Shown piece after piece: positions 1 to 12,800 of a stretch of DNA of 64,000 nt (position 1 is its first letter; every line of letters begins with the position of its first letter). A program made the position numbers and the translations under genes. The stretch is from Athripsodes cinereus (Eukaryota; Arthropoda; Insecta; Trichoptera; Leptoceridae), in NCBI GenBank assembly GCA_947579605.1, contig OX388319.1, positions 22,891,447 to 22,955,446 of the forward strand, read 5' to 3'. The notes beneath the pieces are model-generated. The model worked only from the letters and a program-made list of their open reading frames with translations, searched no databases and was not told the origin of the DNA.

Positions 1-185
1 TGCGTAAGTGTACAAACCTAAATTTTACACCAGAGCGATTTAAAGTTTCTATGTAGTTTTTTTGACATAACTTTTATTCTATTCTACATATTTACTTGAA
101 AATTGGCAGCTATTATTCAATTAATGTGTGTAATAATACTGCGTATTTAATTTCTTTACAAATGCAATATTTTTAGAAATTTAGC

Positions 186-459
186 ACTTACTCACATATA
201 CGTCGGAAACAAAACAACATCTACCAGCTTAATTACCACTTGAGTTGTTATACGCCGGGATAATACTATTGTGTTTTTAAGGCATATATTGACATGATTC
301 TAACTATTTACTTAAAATATTTATATTTATTGACAATACGAACTTATTTTATAATAAACCAAGAATAATTGTTATTTCTGGACTAAGAATAAACATAGTT
401 TCTTCTTTGTTAGTATTTTCATAAACCTTTATTTGGTCCGACGTATATGTGAGTAAGTG
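186..459. repeat. MITE with 23-bp perfect terminal inverted repeats
   Basis: Positions 186-208 begin CACTTACTCACATATACG, and 437-459 are the exact reverse complement over 23 bases. The interior is AT-rich and has no reading frame, so this is a non-autonomous DNA element. No target-site duplication is clear, and the superfamily is unknown. Related motifs recur at 1-10, about 1018, 3437, 3479 and 3605. Confidence 0.65.
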
Positions 460-1041
460 TCATACACTAGCAATTTAGTGAATATGTATGTGCAGATATC
501 TTAAAGAAAATAAATGTAATTTGTAATAATAATATCAAATAGGTACTCATATTAAATTTATACTTTTCGTGGGCATTGTGCACTTGTGTAATAATACTGT
601 ATTACTAGTTATCTTCCTTTGTTTTGTGTATGAAATTGGATTTTGTTTAATAACAAAGTAATATTTAGCAGATTCTTTTCACTAACGAAAGTTAGATCAA
701 AATAATGAAACATTTTTTCAAACATGGATAAAAGTACAATGTTTTATTAATAACAAGACTTCTATAAAAATAACAATTTCGTCTTATCAATTAGTGAAAA
801 TAAATACCTTTCAATATATATGTATACTATAACAATATTATTTTGTCTGTTGCAATAACATTGGCATTATTTATGATGAAATACTTATTGTAATTACGGT
901 TAGAGTAATTAAGGTACATTCATCTTTATATTTTATGTATGTAAATCATTCAATGTATATAATATTTTATGTATGTATGGTACATGCGCTGGTTTACACC
1001 AAACAATGCAACGGGATGTCCGACGTATATCGACTTAAAGT
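460..1041. other. AT-rich stretch without a recognised gene
   Basis: No exon, RNA gene or structured repeat is visible except near 1018-1050, where a degenerate copy of the TIR motif of the 186-459 element occurs. It is probably intronic sequence of the exportin-6 gene, because that gene's next exon starts at 3899, but this cannot be proved from the window. Confidence 0.4.
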
Positions 1042-1054
1042 CACTTACTCAGAT

Positions 1055-3436
1055 TATTATTATTATGTTATGGGGTATGGTATGCACCGCGACCTATAAG
1101 ATCTATTGTACTCCCCCTACTTAGCTTTCCCGGTGTTACCAGTCAAAGCGAACCCTCAAGTCCTAGACATTTTATGAAGTCCAGGATCTTGAGGGGGTCC
1201 AAGGTGTGGAGAGACTCCACTTCTACCCAGTGCCTGCCTAGGGTTTTGATTCTTGGAATCCCACAGCATTGCAGTCCGCCAAGAGATGTCGAGGAGTCTC
1301 GGCCTCTTCTTCGCAAAATCTACAGGTGCCATCTTCTTCAAGTCCCAGTTTGCGTAGGTGTTCCCTGAGTCTGCAGTGACCCGTTAGGAAGCCTGTTATT
1401 GCCTTGAGACTTGTTTTACTTAGGTTAGTGCAAGTCTTGGCCCTTTTGGAGTTATATCCTCCGAGCAGTTCCTTGGCTTGCCTAAGCCTAGGGAGATTCT
1501 TCCATAGTTCGTTTCTTTCTTGTCTCCCTTTCTTTTTAATTTCCTCTTGGAAAAACGTATGTCCCAAACCACAGAATGGTTCTGGTCCATAGAGTTGCGT
1601 TGCCGCACCCTTTCTTGCCAGCTTATCAGCTCGTTCATTTCCCTCAACCCCGATGTGTCCGGGTACCCAGAGGAGGGTGACTTTATTCTTCTTGCCTAAC
1701 TCATTAAGTTTGAGGAGGCATGTCCAAACCATCTTGGAATTGATGATGTTTGAACCCAATGCTTTAATAGCTGCTTGACTGTCAGATAGTATAGCTATAT
1801 GTTGCTTACTGTATCCTCTGTCGAGATTGAACTGGATACATCTTTCCAGAGCATATATTTCTGCTTGGAAGACACTTGGGAATTTTCCCATTGCTTCAGA
1901 GTATTCGGTGCGCGGCCCGTAGACTCCTGCTCCAGTTCCCTCTTCTGTTTTGGATCCATCCGTATACCATACAATGGTTCCATTCTTGAGAGAGTGTATA
2001 TAATGGATGTTTATACTTGAAATAAAGCAATCAGTGTTTTTCTGAAATAATATCAAAAATTTATTAAAAACATTATTTAAACTAAAGAAACTAAATAAAA
2101 CTAAACATAAAATAAACAATAATAAAACAATTACCTGAAATAATATCAAAAAAACAACATTTAAAGTCTTTATTTCAGGTCTTTCAAAACTAACACAAAA
2201 TTACAAACAAATTACTTTACCAACTGTCAAAACAAAAATTCTAAATTCAAATAAATAAACTAAAGGAAATCACTCCTATGAGTAGGTAGGTGGTTTTCTT
2301 TACATGTATAATATCCTCGTCCCATTCTTTCTTTGTGCTCAGTTTGATGGCAAAATTCTTCTCGAAACTGAACTTCTTGATCATTAGATCGGCTGGCAGA
2401 TCAATGAGGTATGCGCAGTCATTTAGAATTTCTTCTCCTTTGATGCGATTTACCCTCGTTGATTCTGTCTTCTTAAGTCTGAGATATGTCTCCTTTGCAG
2501 CTTCCTCCACTACCATGTGGAGCGGTGAGAGATCAAGAATCACCTCCATGGCTGCCGTTGGACATGTTCTCATTGCTCCTGTTATGCATAAGCATGCTAA
2601 CCTTTGTACCTTATTGAGTAATTTCCTCGTGGTAACAAGTTTGGTTCTACTTGACCATGCAATGGCTCCATATGTGATGATTGGTTTTATCATCACTGTA
2701 TACATCCACAGCAGGATGTTTGGGTTGCAGCCCCAATTTTTACCTGCTATCCTTCTGCAAATCATAAGTGCAGAGGTTGCTTTTTCGACTATTTTGTCGA
2801 CGTGTCTATTCCACAGCAGCTTTTTGTCTAGTGTTACACCTAGATATTTTGCTGTATCACTCCATTCTACAACAGCTCCATCTAGAAAGATTTCCTTGGT
2901 GTTTTGGAGTTTCTTTTTGTTTGTGAATGGTACTATTGTGGTTTTTCCTGAGTTCAATTTCAGCCCCACAGATATGCACCATCTTCTTGTAAGTTCTAGT
3001 GCACCCTGCATTAGATCACAAAGTACATCTTCAAACTTGCCTCTGATTGTGATGACTATGTCATCTGCATATCCATTTACATGGTATCTGTGCTCGGTGA
3101 GTTTCCCGAGTATTTCGTCTACAACTAGACTCCAAATGAGGGGTGATAAGACTCCTCCTTGCGGACATCCTCTTGTAGTTGTAACTTGAATGTTGCTATC
3201 TCCTACTTTGGATTCCGCAGTTCTTGTGGCCAGCATATGTTTTATCCATCTGGATATTGTGCTGCCTACTCCTCTTTTCTTTAGCGCTTCTTCGACTGCC
3301 TCATGGGAGGTGTTGTCAAAAGCTCCTTCTATGTCCAAGAATGCACACAGAGCTATTTCTTTATTGTCGATGCTTTTCTGGATTAACTCAGTCAGCTCAT
3401 ACAGGGCGGAGTCCGTGGATCTTCCTACCCTGTATG
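1055..3436 (-). mobile_element. 5'-truncated non-LTR retrotransposon (RT plus RNase H, I/R1/LOA-like)
   Basis: Read on the minus strand, the element starts inside the reverse transcriptase (AYRVGRSTDSALYEL near 3436). It continues with motif A (FLDIEGAFDN), motif B (GCPQGGVLSPLIW) and motif C (GYADD). An RNase H domain follows (YTDGSK, QAEIYAL, SDSQAA, GHIGVEGNERAD), then a Cys-His tail (CRFCEEEAETPRHLLADC). The endonuclease and ORF1 are missing. The 3' end has an ATA-rich tail near 1055-1068. The 13-bp sequence CACTTACTCAGAT flanks it at 1042-1054 and 3437-3449 as a target-site duplication, which fits target-primed insertion. About 290 bp of AT-rich sequence (roughly 2000-2285) separates RT from RNase H and breaks the frame. 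Another frameshift near 1260 precedes the conserved C-terminal tail ending about 1148. The copy is dead. Confidence 0.85.
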
Positions 3437-3625
3437 CACTTACTCAGATATACGCCGGCGTCTTTAAATTATTTGGTGCACTTACGCACATATACATTTA
3501 AAAAAAGGGTCAAATATCCAAAATTTTGACCCAATTATTTCATCAATGAAAATATACGATATTTTAAGATACTTAGTGTAAAAAAAGCGATTTTGTCAAA
3601 AATGTCACTTACGCACATATACGTA
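3437..3625 (+). repeat. Cluster of CACTTAC-type TIR motifs
   Basis: Three same-orientation copies of CACTTACnCAnATATAC start at 3437, about 3480 and 3605. The first is the right half of the target site split by the LINE. They resemble the TIRs of the 186-459 element, so this is probably a remnant or nest of the same MITE family. No coding potential is seen. Confidence 0.5.
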
Positions 3626-3898
3626 GGGAGCGTCGATATAAGAATAGGTCAATATTTCTTCTGTTTTCTCTGCCCACTCCACTTGAAACATAGTAAAGAA
3701 TTATTTACCTTGAGGTTTAGAAATGTTTTACTTGAAAGATTAAAAACGTAAAAGTCCCCCAGCTTTTGAGATATTCGGGTACAGAAAGAATGCTCAATGT
3801 ATTTTTTTTTTATATTTCAGAGGGATCTGTATAATAATTTTGGTTCTTGTCTGTGTATTTATATTCCGCTCTTTTTAATGATATTTATATATTTCTAG

Positions 3899-6800
3899 TC
3901 ATGCTGATGTCCTGGCTTGTGTTGGTGGTGTGATACCATACGTGTCTCCGAATTCTGTACAACCTGAAGTATTGTTAAGAGCAGCAGCACCTTTACTTAT
4001 GCCGTCCACACCACAGGTAAATAAAGAATACAAAACTATTCTACATTATGATCCTAGAGTCATAATTTTCTTGTATCAAGTAATGCTTTTGGCAATACTA
4101 TTTAACTATAAAAATAATTGCTCTTCTTCTTCGCCTTCACCTTTATCCCATTTATGTAGAGTCGGCTCTCCTAGTGTTCACCCTCCAAGTTCTCCAGTCC
4201 CCTGCACCCTCCAAACGCAACTCTCCCTCCCTCAGGTCCCTGACCATTGTGGGCTCCCAGATGGTCACTGGTTTGCCTGGTTTCTGGGTCCTACTTCTAT
4301 GTCCATTGTCCTTTTTATCATATTATTCTGTGTGTCCATACCATCTTAATCTATAACAATAATTGCTCATTTTCAATTAAACAATGGTTGTACACCACCC
4401 ATCTTAAATATTTAATTATTTATTGGTACGGAGAGGACAACTCGCATGTTTATTATGTGAAATTAGTCTATATTAGCGACACAGCCTATGAAAGACTGTG
4501 GTGGAAGATATTTTTTGTTTTAACATAACATAAAATGCGTTGACAATAATTAACACAGATTTTTATTAACATAATAAAATTAATGTGGTTGTGACGCTTC
4601 ATGTCGCATTCTGATTCCAGATTGCCCCTGTGCTGAGTCACTCTGCTGGTCATCTCCTGCTCAGTTTGGGAATGTCTCTGAAGGCTCCCAATCCTCTGCA
4701 GCATCTGAGTGATCTCATTCCACAGGCACAACGATCTCTTTCACATTTGGAACCAAAGGTAATATACATAATTGGTATGTTTATTGGAAGAACAAGGAAG
4801 CAAGGTTGGGTTAATTGGAAGAGATTGAACATTTGCAATAAACTCGCCCTCTGCATATTGATTATATCTAATTTCAATGCATTTTTCTATAAGATTTTAT
4901 GTATTACGTCTCATGGACGGGTAACGAAGGCATTCATTTGAATATTTCTTCGGAGAATGCTTCGAATTGTCACCGAAAGATATAAGATTTTTGCTTGATG
5001 ATTGATGTTCGCATCCAGCTGTCTGTACGCGGCAATTCCTGGTGTTTTATGAATAAATGCCTTTACAGGACACTCAAAAATTTATAATATAGAGTGGGAG
5101 GCTTATGCATTGTCGGAGACTTCACCTTTTATGATATAAATAGATAGATTAATATGCATATTTTTATGTTTCATTTTCCAGACTGCTACTGTAGTAAGAC
5201 AAGCTCTCTGCGTCATGGTTCTCCAGTCTCCCGGAGAAGGTGTTCAAACCGCCGAGCGTGTGAGGCAGTGCAGTGCTCTTATAGATGCGTGGTGTGCCCC
5301 TCTCACTGGAGCCCCTGCCGGTACTCCGATGGGCCCCTCTTGCAACGCCTGTCTTCCACAATTAGCACAGATATTGGATTACTTTGCTCAACATAATACG
5401 AATACTAAGAAGATGCTCACCACTGCTGTTGAGGTATAAATTGAACAATATTTACTTGTCTTAGTGCTCTGATGTGTTCATTTTTAATCTATGGACATTG
5501 CTGTACCCTCCACAATACACAGACTATGACTATAAGATCAGATAATTATGAATATTGTGGAAAAAGTTACTCATCTCAATTGCCACAACGTTACTCTGAA
5601 TAGAGGAAGTTTGTTTTATGTGTCTACACCAGCGATGCATAAACCGCGGCCCTTGGTCGGTATATCTGCGACCCGCCAGCGAATTATATCTGTACCTGAG
5701 AGCCATTTGAGTTTAAGTGCATTTTTGGCGAAAATGACTTAAACGCATTTTTATGTATATAGTAATGTTATCTTTATCTCCTTAAAATTTTATACCTAAA
5801 CTCGTTATATTTACGGAGATATCACTGAGCCATAAAGTCTCAAGTGTATAAACGCGTTGAACCATAGAAACTTAAACGCACTTGGCAGCGTTCATACAGT
5901 CACCGAGTGATCACTCGACGACGCTCCGATCGTTCACGAAGCCGGAGTGAGTCACCCGACGACTCGCACTGTCGCGTTCAGGCACGTCGCCGGGTGACAA
6001 CCGAACAACCGAAATCATAGCAGGGTGATTATCGCTCTGACAGTTACCTTGACGTTTGAGTGATGGTGGTTGTCAAAACAATTGCGAAGTTAATCGTAAT
6101 TATGGTCTATTCTTGTCGTATACAATTTTTCAAAATAGAAAATCATATTTTTTAAGTTCAAGAAGTGAAATGGAAGAGAAATTAAAATAGTTAGTGCAGA
6201 TTTTTCAGATCGCGAATGAATCTTACGAAAATGGCGCCATTACAATGACATTTGGATCAATAAAACGCTCAAAGTTGTTCACGATATCCGGGGTGACATT
6301 CGCCACTCACTGCAACTTCATGGTCGTTCAGGTTACTCGACGTCGAGCGATATTTATGCTATCGTGAACCCAGCCCTTGAGTCGTTATGGTTGGACAATT
6401 TTTCTCACTATGGTATTTAAATCGGTTTGTCTATGCAGTGTTGAGGTTAGGTGTATCTGTGGCGCGTCGGTTTGTTGAAGTTTGTTTTCGGTGTTTTTGG
6501 CTCGTGTTTTTCGGTGTTTTTGAAGAGAAATAATTGCGGTTTTTATATAAATAATAACAGAATAGTTGTGTTATTACAATATCAAGCATATTACCTTGGA
6601 CAAATTTATATCTAAGCATTATTAATCTTTAAATTTGTGTTGTGAGTGCATACAAAAGGCGGACATTCTTTGTTGGACACGTTTATTATTTAGTTATTTT
6701 ACGTATTTGTAATTTAGTTTAGTGAATATCTATTAGTGTAAGTTAATTATAACCTGATTTAATCTAGTGATTTTAGTGTAAGTTACTATTTTTAAGATGT

Positions 6801-9800
6801 CTCATAAAGGATTTTTGGAAAGAACCAGGATGATGGTCAAAATAGTTGAGAATAATGTCAGAGGTTTGTAAATAATATTATATTTATTATTTTTTCATTA
6901 ATGCAAGTGACTTTTTATCATGTTACGCTGATTTTATAACAGCTATTATTAATTAAGAGTAAATTTTGTATCCCATAGTTTATCAATCATAGTAGTTTAT
7001 TTTAATTTAAAGGTCATGAGCCCATGGTTACTGCTAGTAGATTACCATCTGTTGAAGAAAAGGAAGATTCGATGATGTGGATGATAAACGAGGATACTGG
7101 TAATTAAAATGTGTAAGACATATATAACAAATATAATTGTTGAATGATCACATGTATATGATATTCTTTTGTCGGTTTTTGTTGCAGATGTTATTGAGAG
7201 CACAAATGATGGTGCAGACCTCGTAACTGTGGAAGTTGAGAGTTCATCTCTAGTAACGGAGGATGTGCATGGTAAGCTTAAAAATCTTACGACCGATTAT
7301 GTATGACAAAACGATGGTGTAAATATGACTATATATGATATTCTCTAGTCTGTTTATGATATTCTTTTGTCTGTGTTTGTTGTAGATGTTGTCAAGAGCA
7401 CAAATGATGGTGCAGACCTCGTAACTGTAGAAGTTGAGACTTTATCTCCAGTAACGGAGGATGTGCATGGTAAGCTTAAAAATCCTATGACCGATTATGT
7501 ATGATAAAATGATGGTATAAATATGACTTTATATGATATTCTCTTGTTTGTATATAATATTCTTTTGTTTGTGTTTGTTGTAGATGTTATCGAGAGCACA
7601 AATGATGGTGCAGACCTCGTAACTGTAGAAGTTGGGACTTTATCTCCAGTAACGGAGGATGTGCATGGTAAGCTTAAGAATCTTACAACCGATTTCAAAG
7701 TTATGGTATAATTATGACTATACATATATGATATTCTCTTGTCTGTTTTTGTTACAGATGTTATTGAAAGTAATATTGTTGGTGATGATATCATAACTGT
7801 GGAAGTTGAACATTATTCAATTCCTGTAATGAATGATGTCGATGGTAAGCACAAAAATCTAATGAGCAATTACCTGAAACAAAATTACTATGTAAATATG
7901 ACCATATATGACATTTTTGTCTGTTTTTGTTACAGATATTATTGAGAGCTCAAATGATGGTGTAGACCTCGTAACTGTGGAAGTTGAACCTTATTCAAAT
8001 CCTGTAATGGATGATGTCGATGGTAAGAGTATAGAATTTAATGTAGTTTATTTTTATGAAAGATCATTCACATCGTACGTATGCATATAACTCATCATTT
8101 TTTGTGTTTTAGAACCTACAACATTTTTGGAATGCGAAAGTGAACAAGAATTTGAGTTAAACATATCATCTGAGACAGAAGACGTCTCCAGGAGTAACAG
8201 CTTTGTGAATAACTCACTTGTACCATATTCAGATACAGACAGTGAGGTGGAAGATGGTAAATCTAGGAAAAGGAAAAGAAATCCCAATTTATGGAAAAAA
8301 AAAACATAAGAAAGATGAGGCGTGTAAGTGGCAAGACATATTTATCGCCAAAAGGAGAAGTGGTACGAGGCCGAGTGTTAAAAGCAGCGTGCAAGAATTG
8401 CCGTTATAAATGTCCGAATAATTTCGACGAAGAAACTAGGAAGGAGATATTTGAAAACTTCTGGCAACAAAATGTGTCATGGGACAAAAAAAATCAATTT
8501 GTTTCTTCGTGTATAAAAAATGAAGATATAAAAAGAAGAAAAATGATAAATAAAGAAACGAGAACTAGAAATAAAAGTAACTCATATTTCCTTCAAAGTC
8601 GTGAAGGAGTTGCAGCTCGTGTCTGTAAATTATTTTTCATAAACACGCTATCAGTAGGAAACTCCTACATCAAAAACATTTTAAAAAAAAAACAGTCCTC
8701 GGGTATATTGGAACCAGACCAAAGGGGAAGGCATACCCCAGGTAACAAAATATTGGAAGACACAGTTTCCCAAATAAAATCTCATATTATAAAGTTCCCG
8801 ACTTATGAAAGTCTCTACAGTCGGGAGAGAACTGCGAAAAAGTATTTAGGCAGTGAACTGAATATAAAAAAAATGTATGATTTATACGTAGAAGAAAGCA
8901 AAAATAAAGGAGATAGTGCTGCTAAAGAATGGCTGTATAGGAAAATATTTAATGAAAATTTTAATTTGGCATTTCACTCGCCAATGAATGATACGTGCGA
9001 CACTTGCGATCATTTGAATATCAAAATAAATAATTGCAGTGGCCACGATAAAGAAATTCATTATTGGCAGAAAGAGAACTGCATATAAAGGACGCAACTA
9101 ACAGATATGAAATAAAAAGGGAAGACAAAAGAAAATCATCATTAAATAAAAATATTAAAGTGGTTATGGCTGACTTACAAAAATGTCTGCCAACACCTTT
9201 CCTAACAAACAGCCAGAGCTTTTATTTGAGGAAACTGTGGACGTATAACTATACGGTATATGAAAGCAGTGTGAGACAGTCCCACTGCATGATGTGGGAC
9301 GAAACACAAGGAGGAAGAGGAGGGAATGAGATGGCTTCCTGTTTTGCCCAATATTTAGAAAATTCTGTAGATGATGAAACAGAAGAAATCACATTGTGGA
9401 CAGATAATTGTCCTGGGCAAAACAGGAACATCATGATGATAAATATGTTTCTATATTCCCTCCACAAATATCAAAATTTGAAAGTGATTAATCACAAATT
9501 TTTATTACGAGGACATACACACATGGAAGTGGATGGGACCCACAGCATAATAGAAAGGAAGAGGAGAAACTTGCCGTCAGCAAGTATCTTTACGGCTAAC
9601 GATTGGATAAATTTTGTAAGGTCATGTGGCAGCCTATTTAAAGTACACCCCATGACCTTACAAAACTTCAAATCATTTACCTCGTTACAAGAGGCCAGGG
9701 GGCCATTGGTAAACAGAAAAAAAACTACCGATGGTCGGCCTGTCTCTTTATCAACGATGGTTTGGATGCAAGTTCGGAAAGACGACTTTGGAAAGTTGTT

Positions 9801-12800
9801 TTACAAAACAACGTTTGAAGACGAGGATTTCAATGTTGTTGATTTAAGGAGGAACATGAGAAGGGAAGTCGTCTTTCCGGACAGTTTGCCAATTTTAAGA
9901 CAACAGAGATCCAATAGCGTTAGCCAAATATAAGGACTTGCTGACAATGCTACAGTGGGTCCCTGAAGAATATAAAGATTACTTCAAAAATATTCCACAT
10001 GAAGGCAGCGTACCTGACGACATAGAATAATAATTAATAATTTATAATTTGTACTTAAAGAAAAATAAAAATCAAATAATTTTTAAAAGTAACTTTTATT
10101 TCAATACCTGAAATGCCCATACATTGTTGTATATCATATCTAGAGTTTATCACATAATCTTATAAAGACTTCTGGATTTAGAAAAGTACCGAAGCACCCA
10201 GTAAAGTATTGGCCTCCTCTTTTCTGTAAATTTTCTAGTGTCCTGTAAAAGGCAGATATGTGAAGATATTAAATTTTAGATCTTAAATTCAGCTATGAGG
10301 GATACCATCTATCCTAAATATCATGATTTTTTGTTGACACTGAGGGGATGGCCAGCATGTTTATTATATGCAGCTGATCTGGTGGATGCCTTAATGGCAT
10401 AGAAGTAGTAGATAAAGAAATACTGTAAAGGGAATGGAGAAATGCTATATTGCCGGGCTCAAAGAGTATAAAGTCAACTTCGGGAACCTCCCACATAATG
10501 AAAATGTAATAAACAACAAAAGGCAGCATCATTTTGTAAGAAGAGTAATAAAGAAACATTATTTTTAAAATATTTTTTTTGTTACAACACCTAAGCATTC
10601 CCATACATTTTTTATATTCCATGAAGTCTTAAGTGCAAGTTCTTATTGGAATTTAGAAAAATCCAATAGAGCTGCTTTGAGCCATTAAGACTTAAGTGCA
10701 TAAAAATCAAAAATAAAAAAGATTTTTAAAAACAGTTTTATCTATATTGTAGAGCTCATGTTCAAGAGCAAACTGTGTAAATATCATATTAGTATTGCCA
10801 AAAATAAAAAAGATATTGATAAAATGGTGCATAAAAATACTTGTTTTGTCTCTTTTGCAAAATGGCATTTTGCTATTTGAGACTAAATGGCTCTCAGGTA
10901 CAGATATAATATAAAAAAATTGTCAATACCAGTGATAATCGGATAGTTAGATAGATAGGCGACGGGGGGTAGAAATTCAAACACGTAACATTTTCAGTAT
11001 CCGGTATTGACACAAACAATTGATACAAATACATGGTACATTGTGGAAAAAGGTACTGTGAGAAAATGTTCTTCAAGAAAACCGAGGAGTTTTTGAAAAA
11101 TTTCAAATTCCTGTACCATTTTGAAAATTCGGTGACGGGCGGGAGGGGGTGTAGAAATTTTAATGTGTGAGCATTTCTAGAAATTAAAACTTTTAGTATT
11201 AATTTTCTTATAGCGGCCCGTCCTTGTCTCATAATCTTCCCAAGTGGCCCCTGTTCCCTATAAGTCTGTGCATCCCTGGTCTACACTAACACAGTTTCTC
11301 TTACAAGTTGAAAAGTCAGTGGACTCACTGAAAGTAATAAATGTACAGGAAATCCCCTATGTGTCATAAAAAATAAAACTGCCTCATCAACTGGCTAGTT
11401 TGGTAGATAAATTTTGTGATTGTTTTAAACTCTTCAATGTTTGAATTCGATATGTAAATGTTAAGATTTTTTAAATAAAGACAGTATTATTATTCAGAAT
11501 GAGTGGCAATTTCATCACTACTGAATTAAATATATGTCAAATATATTTTACTTGATAGTTTGTGAAAGAATAATTGTAATCCCTTTTAATTTTTTTGTTA
11601 TATTTTCAGAGACCAGTGCAAGCTGCATTGGTAGCCTTCCAGAACTGCAATGGAGATGGAGAAGTGTCCACTCTGGTACTAGAACTGTTCCTCTCACTCT
11701 TAGGCTCCTTGCACCAGCAGCTGGGCAATAACTTTGTCCAACAGTCAATTAGAATGTTCTTGGATGTTGCTAAAAGGTCAGTAGAGTAAACCATTCAGGA
11801 AATAATGTGAGAATGAAACCACACTTAGTAAATTTTTAGCCAAAGTGAATTTTGAACATTCACCTACGTTAAAAACTTGTTATAAATTCTAATATTTATA
11901 AATACCTATAGAAATAATCTCAAAATTTTGTCAAAGTGAAACAATGCCATTTTGACATGATATTGTGTAAATTTTAAAAAATTGAGACGTAGGGTTAGTA
12001 ACAATTATTCAAAATCATTTTTGATAGCAATTTCGTGTTATCAGACATGTGAGAAGCATATGTAATTTTGTAGATAAAGCTTTGAACAACCATACTGAAA
12101 ATAGTGTATCGCGACATGGTGTAGTTTCTCTTCGACGTACGGATGTACTTTAAGATATATCCAAGTTTATTGTAAACATAAATGAAATGAAATTCTTTTA
12201 TTTCCCTTCTTACAATAGGTACATTTGACAATTTTCACAATATATTTTAAATTATTATGGACAACACATATCACTCTTTCTTCTTATCAAACTCAACATG
12301 GGCTCCCTATAGGGATCTCAGATAAGCGAGCCAGGGGCAGCCCTCACAGGGACCAAAAAATGGATAAATTGGGTATGTTGGTCTTTGTAGAAAATAGGGT
12401 CCCATATCAGGCCACCCCTGGCCCGCCTGACCGTGTACGTCGCTAATTGATTCACGCAAGACAGGGAAATTACACCGTCCCACTAGATTGCTCTGTTCTG
12501 GGACGGTGATAACAGTATTCTTTCTCAAAAAAATAAAATAAAACAAACACACACTACAACTACAATAGGCGGCCCAAAATTGAAATATACCTACTCCTAA
12601 ATGACCTCATAGTATGCAATATGCTTGTGCTGTGAAGGTAGTGTGAGTTGGCAGCAGGAGGACTTGAATCCCGAGACTTTATACATAGACAATCTGTTAT
12701 GCACCATTTGCTCACAACACAACCTCAAATTATAGAATTAACTGAAAGAGACGTCTTTTCACTTTAAAAATTGATAGAAATCTAACAGAGTCTCTTTCAA

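Larger units (their letters stand above)
5690..10903 (+). mobile_element. 5.2-kb DNA transposon with TIRs and spliced transposase gene
   Basis: The left end (5683-5711) and right end (10882-10910) are inverted copies sharing ATCTGTACCTGAGAGCCATT. If the ends are CTGTACC...GGTACAG, both are flanked by ATAT (5686-5689 and 10904-10907), a possible 4-bp target duplication; this is ambiguous because ATAT is palindromic. Inside are a multi-exon transposase-like gene (6797-10030) and an AATAAA near 10061. Subterminal copies of GAGCCATnAAGnCTnAAGTG occur at about 5698, 5828 and 10677. The interior of the left side (5885-6360) is unusually GC-rich, with palindromic GAGTGATCACTC. The element lies wholly inside one XPO6 intron in sense orientation. 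The superfamily is not certain: a 4-bp duplication and the DNCPGQN/GHTHMEVD block would be compatible with Sola-like elements, but I cannot confirm this. Confidence 0.8.

Noticed and set aside
2290..3189. Long plus-strand open frame (about 300 codons)
   Set aside because: It is antisense to the reverse transcriptase domain, whose motifs read clearly on the minus strand.
9064..9088. Intron instead of a frameshift in the transposase
   Set aside because: An AG (TTGGCAG) is present, but no nearby donor leaves the protein similarity continuous; a one-base indel explains it better.
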